NCBI RefSeq assembly: GCF_000196015.1
Contig: NC_007973.1
Span: 3,038,001 to 3,102,000, forward strand
Length of the DNA: 64,000 nt
Direction: 5' to 3'
From: Cupriavidus metallidurans CH34
GTDB taxonomy: Bacteria; Pseudomonadota; Gammaproteobacteria; Burkholderiales; Burkholderiaceae
Shown: positions 44,830-53,176 of the stretch, one piece after another
Layout of the letters: each line of letters begins with the position of its first letter
Position numbering within the stretch: position 1 is the stretch's first letter
The notes under the pieces: generated by a model
What the model was told of the DNA's origin: nothing
The model's input: the letters and a program-made list of their open reading frames with translations, nothing else
The model's database searches: none
Translations under genes and position numbers: made by a program

Positions 44830-46155
44830 CTATCTCAACCGGTTCCCGGGAAGCTCCGCTTCGGGGTTCTCGGGAAGCCTCAGTTCTGACGTTGGCCAGT
44901 GAGCGCGACCATCGGTCACGCGACGACCAACGTTGCCTGTTTTCACTGGGTCCGTGTCTCGCATGCGCGGCAATGCAGTAGCTACGGTTGCCGCGTGCGG
45001 TTTCGCCTCGATTTTGCCATCAATAGCATCTTGCAGCTCAACCGGCATTCGCCCCGCCTGGATCTCGCGTAGCCAGAATGCCAAATCTTCAATTTCCAGC
45101 ACGAGCTTCAACCGGACTGCAGTAGCAGTAGAAATTACGCGGTGACATTGCGCGAGATAGGCCGCCCAGTCAAGGGCATTTTCCGATCTGGCCTGTGCAA
45201 CTGCGCCGCTATGAAGCTTAGCTAAAAGCCCCGTCGGCCGAGCTTTCCGCAATGCGGCTCGACTTGTGGAGGCCTGCAGCTTCGCCTCTCGATACTGATC
45301 ATCCGCATGACGTTCTGCGAACTCATACTGATCAGTTCGAACAGTGTCTTCCTCGATCTCGGCGACCGGGATCTCGCCATAGTTTGCCCAGTGCTTTGCC
45401 AGGTTCGCTTCGGCTTCGGCTTTGAGGATCAGGATCTGCCGAATCAACGGATCGGTCTCCTTAGCCGCAATCCGGACGGCCACGTCGCAGCGATGCTCGG
45501 CGAGCGCGATCATGTCATCCGTGGTCGGCTCATAGCCGACCACTCTGATGCCCAGGAGCCGACCTTGAAGCCATGTGCGCCGCCGAAAATCGATCGAGCC
45601 CACCGCTTCAACTTCGAGCCAACCCTTCTCACGTGCAAGCTGCAGCGCGGCCTTTATGGCAGCATCCGGTGCCCGATCAAACCGAATTCGATCACCGAGG
45701 TCGTGGAAAGCCGCCGCCTGGCTCTTTTTCCAGGTATAGGTCCCATCGTCGAGCCGAATAAACAGCAGGTCGATCGTGCGGTTCCGACGCGCGGGACGCT
45801 CGGCTTCGGCCACGTTCACCGCCCTCAAGATCGCTGCAGGTTCGGCTTCTTCCCATGCCTTCGCCAAGGCGGCCAGCTGCTGGATTAGTGGCATGTGTCG
45901 GGACGAATCAAAGCCGATTTTCGCGGCCAGCTTCGCCCATTTGTATTTCGAACCGACATCCGAGGCCTTCATGACTGCGCCATCAAGGCGGAAGGAAAAT
46001 CCGCTCATCCTGCCTGTGCTGGCTAGGTTCGGCAGCAGCTCCAAGCCGTCCGCCTGGCAAGCCTTCACAAAACCTTCAAAGCCACCGACCTGCTGTGCGT
46101 GAGCACGAGATTCGATGGATGCGCGAGCACGGTAATTGATGGTCGGCTGCGGCAC
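44830..46155 (-). CDS. Relaxase C-terminal fragment (LPD7-like region)
   Basis: This 441-residue frame begins with a GTG just inside the transposon's left flank. It contains the middle and end of a MOBP-type relaxase: VGGFEGFVKACQADGLELLPNLASTGRMSGFSFRLDGAVMKASDVGSKYKWAKL (about residues 23–75), then a domain with RNRTIDLLFIRLDDGTYTWKKSQAAAFHDLGDRIRFD (LPD7-like), then a long helical tail. The catalytic N-terminal domain is missing; a matching N-terminal piece lies at 49,567–50,193 across the transposon. The two overlap by about 25 residues rather than joining cleanly. Expression is uncertain. Confidence 0.7.
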   Translation of the reverse strand: MPQPTINYRARASIESRAHAQQVGGFEGFVKACQADGLELLPNLASTGRMSGFSFRLDGAVMKASDVGSKYKWAKLAAKIGFDSSRHMPLIQQLAALAKAWEEAEPAAILRAVNVAEAERPARRNRTIDLLFIRLDDGTYTWKKSQAAAFHDLGDRIRFDRAPDAAIKAALQLAREKGWLEVEAVGSIDFRRRTWLQGRLLGIRVVGYEPTTDDMIALAEHRCDVAVRIAAKETDPLIRQILILKAEAEANLAKHWANYGEIPVAEIEEDTVRTDQYEFAERHADDQYREAKLQASTSRAALRKARPTGLLAKLHSGAVAQARSENALDWAAYLAQCHRVISTATAVRLKLVLEIEDLAFWLREIQAGRMPVELQDAIDGKIEAKPHAATVATALPRMRDTDPVKTGNVGRRVTDGRAHWPTSELRLPENPEAELPGNRLR

Positions 46156-46245
46156 CGTCCATCACCAATGTTGCGTGCCGTCGGGCAACGCTGATGGACG
46201 TGGCGATCTATCGCGGTGGACCGGATGCGGAGCAGCGGCACTGAT

Positions 46246-46277
46246 GTAACAAGGGGCCCGGCGGGCCCCTTGTTACT
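46246..46277. terminator. Strong hairpin at the left end of the transposon
   Basis: GTAACAAGGGGCCCG pairs perfectly with CGGGCCCCTTGTTAC around a one-base centre. It lies just after the last transposon gene and would stop transcription leaving or entering the element. Confidence 0.7.
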
Positions 46278-46280
46278 GGA

Positions 46281-46553
46281 TCAGAAGTCGTTATCTGCGA
46301 GATCGCCAAGGCCATCAGGATGCTCCTGCCGATCTTCGGCCAGCCACTGGGCCAAGGCCAATTGATAGTGAGCATGCAGACGGTCGCGCAGATCGTCGAG
46401 CAATTCGATCACAGCCCAGGCCTGCGCGGGCGTCCAGTTGGCATCAATGAGCAGGGGCAGCCCCTGGGCGATGCCGGATGGCTGGTGGAAGGTCATGGTG
46501 ATGTCGTCGTTGTGTTGATGGACGTGGCGGCGATGGCCAACGGCGCCACTCAC
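46281..46553 (-). CDS. Small transposon-encoded protein
   Basis: This 90-residue protein (MSGAVGHRRHVHQHNDDITMTFHQPSGIAQGLPLLIDANWTPAQAWAVIELLDDLRDRLHAHYQLALAQWLAEDRQ...) is acidic and helical at the C-terminus. Its start overlaps the ATPase stop by ATGA. It is the fourth gene of the transposon operon; similar small genes follow the ATPase in related elements. Function unknown. Confidence 0.65.
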   Translation of the reverse strand: MSGAVGHRRHVHQHNDDITMTFHQPSGIAQGLPLLIDANWTPAQAWAVIELLDDLRDRLHAHYQLALAQWLAEDRQEHPDGLGDLADNDF

Positions 46554-47383
46554 CGCCTGGCGCGGCGGTTCAGGGTTGCGCTGTAGGTTTCCAGATAGAG
46601 CTTCTCGTCGATCTGCGGTAGCTCCCGCTGCGCGGCCTGGGCCAGAAGCTCGCCCGCCAGGTTCATCAGGATGCGGTAATTGCCGGCGGCGTGCTCACAC
46701 AGGGTCTGGCGCAATGGCATGGTCATCAGGGTGGCGTTGCCGGCGGCGGCCAGCAAGTGGTCCAGGCAGGCCTGCAGCTCGTCGATGCTCGCACTCTCCA
46801 GCGCCAGACGGCAGCGGATGCGGCTGCCCAGCGGGATCAGGTCCTCGCGGCTGAACTTCTCCGGCAGGCGAGCGTCGCCGGCAAGCACCACGCACAGCAG
46901 CAATTGCGAGTCGAAGCGTGCCTGTGCGAGCAGGCGCAGTTCCGAGAGGGCTGGCACCGCCATCTCCTGGGCTTCATCGATGAGCAGCACGCAGCGGCGG
47001 CGGCTGGCCTCCATGTGGGTGAGCCAGCGCTCGCGCAGCGCCTTGAAGCCGCCCCAGCGATTGTGGGGCTTGAGCGGTACGGTAAAGATGTCGCTGAGCT
47101 CGCGATAGAAGTCCGCCAGATTGCTCTGTGGGTGAGCGATCGAGCCGACCATCAGATCGGGGACGCGCATGAGGCGCTGATGGAGCAGGCGCAGCGTGAC
47201 GCTCTTGCCGCAACCGGGGTCGCCATGCACCATGGCGAAGCCGCCTTCGCGGGCCATACCGTTCTCAATGCGCCAGCAGAAGTGATCGAGCTTGGGTGGC
47301 ACGAACACGGCCTCGACGGGGATGTCCTGGGCGAAGGGGTTGAACTTCAGACCGTACAAGGCCAGCAGGTTGGGTTGATTCAT
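46550..47383 (-). CDS. Transposition ATPase (TniB/ExeA-like AAA protein)
   Basis: This 277-residue AAA+ ATPase has Walker A AMVHGDPGCGKSVTLRLLHQRL (about residue 55), Walker B CVLLIDEAQEMAVPALSELRLL (about 135) and a sensor region VVLAGDARLPEKF. TniB/TnsC/IstB-type ATPases choose target DNA and stimulate the transposase. The start overlaps the transposase stop by four bases. It looks intact. Confidence 0.88.
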   Translation of the reverse strand: MNQPNLLALYGLKFNPFAQDIPVEAVFVPPKLDHFCWRIENGMAREGGFAMVHGDPGCGKSVTLRLLHQRLMRVPDLMVGSIAHPQSNLADFYRELSDIFTVPLKPHNRWGGFKALRERWLTHMEASRRRCVLLIDEAQEMAVPALSELRLLAQARFDSQLLLCVVLAGDARLPEKFSREDLIPLGSRIRCRLALESASIDELQACLDHLLAAAGNATLMTMPLRQTLCEHAAGNYRILMNLAGELLAQAAQRELPQIDEKLYLETYSATLNRRARR

Positions 47384-48819
47384 AGCTTGGTGGGTGCGGG
47401 TGGGAGATAGGCCGGCGGCAGGCCGGTGGCGGCGTGTTCGGCGAGCAACTGACGCAGCAGCGGCGCAGTGCCAGCCTGCGCGGGTTCCTCGTTAGCAGGC
47501 GAGGCACCCTTGGCCGTGAGATGCGCGCGCCGTGCGTCGGCATTGGCAGACTTGTCCAGCGGGAACACGGCGGCCAGGATCGCGCCGATGCGCGCATCGA
47601 TCAGGTCGACTTGGGAGAGATCCCAGCGCGCGTAGCTCAGGCAGACTTGCTCGAGGTGGCGGTAAGCGCCGGGGATCTCGAAGCGCACGCCGTCCAACGT
47701 GAAGGTGCCGTCGGTTCTGCGCTGGCGGCGATGCTGGCGGATACGGAAGGCCCGGCGCAAGGCCAGCGCCTCGGGACTGGGGCGCGAGACGTCGGCACAG
47801 GACAGGTAGCGCTGCAGAGGCGTCGCCTCGAGTTCGGCGTGTTCCTTGTGGTGGTATTCCTGCTCGACCCAGGCCTGCGTGGCGAGGTTCAATTGCTCCA
47901 GGGTGAGGTGCGACTCACCTTCGAGCATGGCCATCAGCCGGGACTCGAGCTGTCCCCAGAAGCGTTCCTGCTTGGCATTCTGGTATGGGCTGTAGGGCAA
48001 GGTAGTCTGGTGCAGGATGCCCAGACTGGCCAGCCCCTCGACGAACTCGTCGGCCATCATGGCTGCGCCGTTATCGGTCATGATGGCCCGCGGCAGCCCT
48101 CGCTTCATGATCGCCTGCGAGACGCCGTGCACCAGCGAGGCAGTGGTCTCGTCGAGGAACCACTGCAGGTGGCAGACCAGCCGCGAATGGTCGTCCATAA
48201 TGCAGAGCAGCAGCGGCTTGTGCCACTGCCCATCGGGGGTGAGCACCTTGCGCGAACCATGGTGGAAGTCCAGGTGCCAGAGCGCGGCCACGTGGTCGAC
48301 CTCGTAGCTACGCACCTCGCGTGCCTCGCGGCGAGCCGCAGCAGCGATGGCCCCATCCGTGCTCGAGCGCGGGGTTGGCTTGCGCACCAGACCCTGCGCC
48401 TTCAGATACCGGCACACCGTGGTGTAGGACGGCAGCGTGTCCGGGCCATCCTTGGTCGCGACGCGCAGGTTGTCGTAATGCAACTGCATGGTCCAGCCGG
48501 GGTGCTGACGGTACTGCTCGACCAGCGCTTCGATGATGGCTGGGCTCAGACTGACGAAGTGGCCGCAATCGTCGCGCAGTCGGTTCTTGAGTTGATCGAC
48601 CGGATCCTGGACGTGACGGGCCCGGTAATACCAGCGTTCGATGGAAGACGCGCCGAACTGAACGTCGGCGCCGGTGATGGGGTGCCGCCAGACCTTGGCG
48701 GCCAGTGCCTGGAACGCTTGCTGCAATTCTCCTTTGGCAGGCGGCGAAGCCAGCAAAGGGCCAATGACCGAGAAGCGCAAGCGCGCCCATCGGTTGCGAT
48801 GATCAATCGATAGTGACAT
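47380..48819 (-). CDS. DDE transposase (rve/Mu-like integrase core)
   Basis: This 479-residue transposase has an N-terminal HTH region, an rve core with the DDE set seen in EVDHVAALWHLDFHHGSRKV (first D), AIMTDNGAAMMADEFVEGL (second D) and PYSPYQNAKQERFWGQLE (E), and a C-terminal beta-barrel region (RRQRRTDGTFTLDGVRFEIPGAYRHLEQV). It is full-length and looks active. It pairs with the AAA ATPase downstream. Confidence 0.9.
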   Translation of the reverse strand: MSLSIDHRNRWARLRFSVIGPLLASPPAKGELQQAFQALAAKVWRHPITGADVQFGASSIERWYYRARHVQDPVDQLKNRLRDDCGHFVSLSPAIIEALVEQYRQHPGWTMQLHYDNLRVATKDGPDTLPSYTTVCRYLKAQGLVRKPTPRSSTDGAIAAAARREAREVRSYEVDHVAALWHLDFHHGSRKVLTPDGQWHKPLLLCIMDDHSRLVCHLQWFLDETTASLVHGVSQAIMKRGLPRAIMTDNGAAMMADEFVEGLASLGILHQTTLPYSPYQNAKQERFWGQLESRLMAMLEGESHLTLEQLNLATQAWVEQEYHHKEHAELEATPLQRYLSCADVSRPSPEALALRRAFRIRQHRRQRRTDGTFTLDGVRFEIPGAYRHLEQVCLSYARWDLSQVDLIDARIGAILAAVFPLDKSANADARRAHLTAKGASPANEEPAQAGTAPLLRQLLAEHAATGLPPAYLPPAPTKL

Positions 48820-48930
48820 GACTCTCCGTTGGGGGGATAACGGGAGCAGGCTACGGGCAGTGCGGGTGACCCGCCATCGACATGTTCTGCGGGAGATTCC
48901 CCTATCTGGCGCATCCCTCAGCCAGCGTGG

Positions 48931-49500
48931 TCAGGCCGGGCCCAGCAGCAGAAGCAACACCGCGGCCAGACGCTCGTCTTCGCTGTCGTGCTCGACCGAT
49001 TGCAGCAGGCAGTCGGGATAGATGAACGGCTCGGGCGTTGGCGGGATGAGGCCACGCAGCCACCGACCGACGGGGGTCTTGGGGAAGGTCTCGGTCCACC
49101 ACTGACGCCAGCGCTTGAGCGTGGCCCAACTGATCGCCGGCAGGCCGTCCAGGCAGGCGCCAGTGGCACGGCTCGATCGCAGTACCAGGACAATGGCCAG
49201 CCAGACACGCCGGCCGAGAAAGCGCACCGAATCGGGCGTCATGCGTTTGCGGCATCCGGCACAGCACAGGCTCAGGCGCGTATTGCAGTCCGGGTGTGCT
49301 GCCGGTGGGCATCCGCGCGGCTTACGCGGATAGTTGGCACTGTGCAGCACAGAGCCGCAATGGCAGCAGCCCCTGTCTCGCGCCACCTTCATCAAGTCTT
49401 CGTCGATCCGGCGCAACAGGGCAAAAAACGCTGGCGTTTGTAGCAAGGCATGGCACACTGCTGAGGTCTCCTTCATTGCTCGACACAATAAAGGCGACAT
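48931..49500 (-). CDS. Zinc-finger accessory protein of the transposon
   Basis: This 189-residue protein has cysteine clusters RGCCHCGSVLHSANYPRKPRGC and NTRLSLCCAGCRKRMTPDSVRFLGRRVWL, followed by a helical part (SWATLKRWRQWWTETFPKTPVGRWLRG). It resembles the zinc-ribbon N-terminal region of IS1595-type elements but has no DDE core. It is first in the operon, 111 bp ahead of the transposase. It may bind the transposon ends or a target motif. Confidence 0.7.
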   Translation of the reverse strand: MSPLLCRAMKETSAVCHALLQTPAFFALLRRIDEDLMKVARDRGCCHCGSVLHSANYPRKPRGCPPAAHPDCNTRLSLCCAGCRKRMTPDSVRFLGRRVWLAIVLVLRSSRATGACLDGLPAISWATLKRWRQWWTETFPKTPVGRWLRGLIPPTPEPFIYPDCLLQSVEHDSEDERLAAVLLLLLGPA

Positions 49501-49566
49501 CTTCCCTCAGGCGCGTGCATGCACGCTCCCTGAGGGAACCCCTCCAGCGTCCATCACCGTTCTTGC

Positions 49567-50193
49567 TCAAATCCCCACGCTTTCGGCATCACGAAAGCTG
49601 CTTATGCACACCTGCATGGCCCTATTCAGGATGGACTGCATTCTCTCTTTGAGAGAGGCCTGGCCAGTACGCGCCCTTTTTGCGGCCTCGCCTTTGGTCT
49701 TTTTGGGGTGCTCGGGCTCGCTATTTAGCCCAGGCGTCAGCCGCAGCCCGAATTCACGTTCCAGCGTCTGCGTCGATTCGATAGCGACTCGCACATCGTT
49801 ACGGCCGTGCCACAAGGTGCCATCGAGGCCGATCCGGCTGACGATCAGGTGCACATGGTCGTAATCGGTGTCGCTGTGCCGCACCGCCACCCACATGTGA
49901 TTGTCCACGGCAAAGCCCATGTTCTGTAGATGGCGCTCACAGACTTTGTGCCATGCGTTGCTATCGAGCCGCTCGCCTTTTGGCAACGCCAGCGAGCAGT
50001 GCCAAACTGGATTCTTCACCTCCAGCCGCTGCCGACGCGACGCGGCGAACTCGGCCGCCAATTCGCGTGGGGTCGTACTAGATAGATTGCCGCCAACGAT
50101 CTCTGCGCGTCCGGGCTGGTCATGCTCGCCCGGACCGAACACGTATTCCAGGACGCCACGAAAGCCGTTGCCGCGCGAAACCTTGGCTTTCAT
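49567..50193 (-). CDS. Relaxase N-terminal domain, truncated by the transposon
   Basis: This 208-residue piece is the catalytic domain of a MOBP-type relaxase, which nicks oriT and pilots the strand. It begins MKAKVSRGNGFRGVLEYVFG, with the metal-binding motif HSDTDYDHVHLIVSRIG (HxDxxxHxH type, about residue 105). It ends ...LNRAMQVCISSFRDAESVGI right before the transposon end. Its start overlaps mobC by ATGA. A truncated relaxase domain may still nick but lacks the domains needed for full transfer. Confidence 0.82.
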   Translation of the reverse strand: MKAKVSRGNGFRGVLEYVFGPGEHDQPGRAEIVGGNLSSTTPRELAAEFAASRRQRLEVKNPVWHCSLALPKGERLDSNAWHKVCERHLQNMGFAVDNHMWVAVRHSDTDYDHVHLIVSRIGLDGTLWHGRNDVRVAIESTQTLEREFGLRLTPGLNSEPEHPKKTKGEAAKRARTGQASLKERMQSILNRAMQVCISSFRDAESVGI

Positions 50194-50540
50194 TCGTCGT
50201 TGTCCCGCACGCCAATCACTGCGCGCCTCAACATCTGCACTTGGCCGCGCAGCTCCTCCAGGAACTGCGCCGGATAGCCCGTCGCCTGGCCCGCATTGAT
50301 CGCCGCCTGGTACTGGTTGAGGTTTGCACAGACACGAGCCAAAGACGCCCAGGCCGCGCGATTGATCTCCGGAATATCGGATTTCACCGGCGCGACGATC
50401 GCGCGCAACGCGGCCTCCCGGATGTACGTCGCCGGCGGCAAACCAGCCTCGACCGCCTTCTGCTCAACCAGCGCACGCTCGCCCTTGGTCAGCCGGATCG
50501 CCAGCACCTTCCGCAAGCCGTCGTCGTGCATCTTCGTCAT
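50190..50540 (-). CDS. mobC: MobC-like relaxosome accessory protein
   Basis: This 116-residue protein starts with a ribbon-helix-helix region (LRKVLAIRLTKGERALVEQKAVEAGLPPATYIREAALRA, residues about 8–46) and ends in a MobC-like helical part (ASLARVCANLNQYQAAINAGQATGYPAQFLEELRGQVQML). MobC binds oriT and helps the relaxase open the nick region. It is translationally coupled to the relaxase. The start is taken at 50540 (MTKMHDDG); the longer frame has no ribosome site. Confidence 0.8.
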   Translation of the reverse strand: MTKMHDDGLRKVLAIRLTKGERALVEQKAVEAGLPPATYIREAALRAIVAPVKSDIPEINRAAWASLARVCANLNQYQAAINAGQATGYPAQFLEELRGQVQMLRRAVIGVRDNDE

Positions 50541-50619
50541 TTCATCAGACTCCAAAAAGGCCGGGGGGAGCGAAGCGTCCCGGCCAGCCCGCCGCAGGCG
50601 CAAGGGAACTGTGGATGGA

Positions 50620-50880
50620 GCCTGCATAGCAGGCGTAATACACAGTTATACCTTGCTGCTCACCGAGCTATGTCGGCAATATAGGATTGAGCGGCAAAAT
50701 AAGACAAGGTGGGTCACATTGACGCTATTTGCTATCGATGCCCTGAAATTCGGAGTCACAGTGGCTCTATATGCCGGCATATACGGAGTTGCCGTGTCAA
50801 TGTGACCCAGAATTGCGGAAAAAATATGCAATATAGGGTCACATTGACGCAGCGAGCGATGCCAATTGGGTCACCTTGAC
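50620..50880. promoter_or_regulatory. Candidate oriT / control region with inverted and direct repeats
   Basis: Upstream of mobC lie an inverted repeat GCCTGC ATA GCAGGC (50,620–50,634) and four copies of a 13–15-base element: GGGTCACATTGACGC at 50,711–50,725 and 50,836–50,850, an inverted copy at 50,794–50,808, and GGGTCACCTTGAC at 50,868–50,880. GCAATATAGG occurs at two places too. This is where oriT and the mobC promoter are expected. The repeats could be relaxosome or repressor sites. Confidence 0.55.
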
Positions 50881-51285
50881 CTTGATCTTCAGCGGTGGAC
50901 GCCGTTGCGGGCCTCGATCACCCGGCGGGAAAAATTGGATCTTTTTTTGATGTGTAGCTTTTATTTAACACCCATTCCAACACCAGATATTCGGCGCACT
51001 ACGCATTTGGAAACCATGCGATTTGTAATAGTGATCGAATCGCAGTTCCTTGCTACGTTCTTGTTTCTTTTTGTCTGCGAAGCCAACATCAACGCGAGAG
51101 TGCCTCGCTTGCATGACGCCTCCATAGGTCGCAATTAACATATACGTTAATTGATCGAGGCGCGTGACAATGCGCGAAGTACATCAAAAAGCGACCGAGG
51201 CCGCTTCGGCGTGGGTCCGCTGCGGGTCAGGGAGTCTGCAACGCAGTGACATCATCCGTTCCATCGAATCGCCCGAAAGGACGTT
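50881..51285. other. AT-rich gene-poor stretch
   Basis: No supported gene. A perfect interrupted palindrome AATTAAC (6 bases) GTTAATT at 51,133–51,152 lies 134 bp before the HNH-like gene and may be its operator. The 90-residue open frame here has no ribosome site or coding signal I trust. Confidence 0.4.
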
Positions 51286-51462
51286 ATGACTGATTTTGAG
51301 ACTACAACCTGCTACCACTGCGACGCCGAAGGTACGGGGCGGGAACATGTGCCGCCCAAATGCCTGTTCCCGAAGGGAGGCGACTGGTCGAGATTGATGA
51401 CAGTGCCGTCCTGCGTGACGCACAACAACGCCAACTCGAAGGCAGACGAATACCTGAAGTTC

Positions 51463-52568
51463 GGCGGTTTCAAGTGCGAAGCGCAACACCCCTTGGTTAT
51501 TGAACAGGAAGCCGGTCCGTGGGATTGGCCAGAACCTGAGCGAGGACTTGTAGCGGGGAGTGCCAGTTCAGGGTTTTGCGCGGGCGGCCGTTGAGGCTGT
51601 CGGCGATGGCGTCAAGTTCCTCCTGCGAGTAGACGGACAGGTCGGTGCCCTTGGGTAAGTACTGGCGCAGCAGACCATTGGTGTTCTCACAGGTGCCGCG
51701 CTGCCAGGGGCTGTGCGGGTCGCAGAAGTACACTCGCACGCCAGTGGCGGCGCTCAGTTCGGCGTGCCTGGCCATCTCTCGACCCTGGTCGTAGGTCAGG
51801 GTCTGGCGCAGCGGCGCCACCAGGGATTGCAGCTTCCCGGTAAAGCCGGCCAGAGCCGATGCAGCGGTGGCGTCTGGCATCTTGACCAGCAGTACGGCGC
51901 GGCTCATGCGCTCAACCAGCACGCCTACGGCGGATTGGTTGCCCGCCCCCTTGATGAGGTCGCCCTCCCAGTGCCCGGGCATCAGCCTGTCGTTCACCTC
52001 GGGCGGGCGCACGTGAATGCTGACCATGTCGGGAATCTGGCCGCGCCGGTCGGTTCCACGCGAGCGCGGCAGACGCTTGGTTCGGGCCTGTCGCAAGCAG
52101 GCGATGAGCTGGCGGCGCAGCTCACCCCGCGGGTATGCGTAGATGGCGTTGTAGATGGTCTCGTGGGACACGTTGAGGTCGGGTTGGTCAGGAAAGGCCC
52201 GCTTGAGCGTAGCGGAGATTTCCTGGGGCGACCACTTCTGATCGAGGAAGTGGCGCACCACGCCCCACAATACGCCATCAGGAGCGAGCTTAGCGACCGG
52301 ACGGCTGGCCTTGAGGCGTTGCGTACGGCAGGCTTGTGCGCTCATTGCGCCATAGCCGCCACGGGCGGTGGCATTGCGGCGAAGCTCACGCATCAGTGTC
52401 GAAGGCGCGCGGCCAAGCCTGCGGGCCATGGCCCGCAGGCTGACATCTTCTGCCTTCCAAATCTCGATGCGCATGCGTTCTTCGGGTTGTAGTTGTTGGT
52501 ACTTCGTTCTCGTCATTCACCACACCTTACCGAATGGCAAGGTGTTGCACTTCAGATTTGAGGCCGCC
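51463..52568. mobile_element. IS30-family insertion sequence
   Basis: The element is 1,106 bp with imperfect inverted ends (51,463–51,490 and 52,541–52,568; 22 of 28 bases match, both beginning GGCGG outward-in) and a 3-bp target duplication TTC (51,460–51,462 and 52,569–52,571). Size and short duplication fit IS30; the transposase resembles IS1088-like elements of Cupriavidus. It sits inside an HNH-like gene. Confidence 0.88.
51497..52516 (-). CDS. IS30-family transposase
   Basis: This 339-residue transposase has an N-terminal HTH (YQQLQPEERMRIEIWKAEDVSLRAMARRLGRAPSTLMRELRRN), a second HTH (WSPQEISATLKRAFP) and a DDE core: MPGHWEGDLIKGAGNQSAVGVLVERMSR (first D), LTYDQGREMARHAEL (second D) and PHSPWQRGTCENTNGLLRQYLPKG (E). 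All catalytic residues are present, so it is probably active. Confidence 0.93.
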   Translation of the reverse strand: MTRTKYQQLQPEERMRIEIWKAEDVSLRAMARRLGRAPSTLMRELRRNATARGGYGAMSAQACRTQRLKASRPVAKLAPDGVLWGVVRHFLDQKWSPQEISATLKRAFPDQPDLNVSHETIYNAIYAYPRGELRRQLIACLRQARTKRLPRSRGTDRRGQIPDMVSIHVRPPEVNDRLMPGHWEGDLIKGAGNQSAVGVLVERMSRAVLLVKMPDATAASALAGFTGKLQSLVAPLRQTLTYDQGREMARHAELSAATGVRVYFCDPHSPWQRGTCENTNGLLRQYLPKGTDLSVYSQEELDAIADSLNGRPRKTLNWHSPLQVLAQVLANPTDRLPVQ

Positions 52569-53114
52569 TTCTTATTAGGTGCGAGCGCCTCGAACATCCC
52601 CAGTGCGATCACGAGCGGCGCAGCTAGGAGCGTCGTCAGGCTTGCGAGAAGGAACAGCAGCAACTTGCATCGCTACGGCGTCCGATGGCACAGCAAGGCG
52701 CTGGTGATAGAGAAAGACTTCCCGCTCAATTTCGAACTTCTGAGCGCATGCCTGGAAAAGGTAGCGCGAGCGCTCTATTTCCATCACCACCGTGGACAGC
52801 GAAAGCTCTTCGGCAACTTGAAAGTCTGTCCGCTGTTCATTCCCGTCGAGCCACGGGTCACCCCAGAACTCGCATTGGCACTCTCCAAGGTTCGGGCAAA
52901 GACGGACCTAGATTTCGAGCAGCTACCTAGGCTCGGCCCGCACCAAGAGATATTCGCGTACCAGGTCATTGAGACACCGAACATCGTCGCCGTCAACATG
53001 GAATTCTACGGCGCACACCGGGCGTCGGTGATGGGTGGGGTGCCGGCAGCGGCGCGACCGTCGTCATAATCGATAAGACCGCAGCGATGGAAACGGGCCG
53101 ATCCGCGTATGGTC

Positions 53115-53176
53115 ATCGTATCGTATCAAATACGATACGAAATACGATACGAAATACGATACGAAATACGATATGG
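53115..53176 (+). repeat. 12-bp tandem repeats with an inverted arm
   Basis: TACGATACGAAA is repeated three times and then partly a fourth time (53,131–53,176), directly preceded by the inverted form ATCGTATCGTATC (53,115–53,127). It lies upstream of the replication origin region. It could be a partition site, a copy-control iteron set or an operator. The unit is too short for a CRISPR array. Confidence 0.7.

Larger units (their letters stand above)
46187..49561. mobile_element. Four-gene DDE/AAA transposon between relaxase fragments
   Basis: Four leftward genes with tight overlaps (zinc-finger accessory protein, rve-type transposase, AAA ATPase, small ORF) form a transposon of the IS21/Tn7/Mu-like logic, transposase plus target-choice ATPase. 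Candidate inverted ends are AACGCTGATGGACG (46,187–46,200) and its near-inverse at 49,548–49,561 (13 of 14 bases). The core TGATGGACG recurs inside each end. The exact ends and target duplication were not resolved. Strong hairpins lie just inside: 46,246–46,277 and 49,503–49,536. Confidence 0.65.
51286..53069 (+). pseudogene. HNH-like protein gene split by IS30
   Basis: The gene starts at 51286 (MTDFETTTCYHCDAEGTGREHVPPKCLFP...VPSCVTHNNANSKADEYLKF, 59 codons) and resumes in frame at 52572 (LLGASASNIPSAITSGAAR... to 53069). Removing the element and one TTC copy restores one frame of about 225 residues. The CxxC...REHVPPK...CxxH pattern is an HNH-type zinc fold found in small nuclease-like proteins of phage-defence and mobile loci. 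As it stands only a 59-residue stub fused to element sequence would be made, so the gene is broken. Confidence 0.8.

Noticed and set aside
47434..48813. 459-codon frame on the + strand in the transposon
   Set aside because: Antisense to the DDE transposase, which carries the complete catalytic set.
50866..51138. 90-residue open frame in the AT-rich region
   Set aside because: No ribosome binding site, it overlaps the repeat-bearing control region, and the composition is not protein-like.
53131..53176. Short tandem repeats as a possible CRISPR array
   Set aside because: The unit is 12 bp with no spacers, and there are no cas genes.
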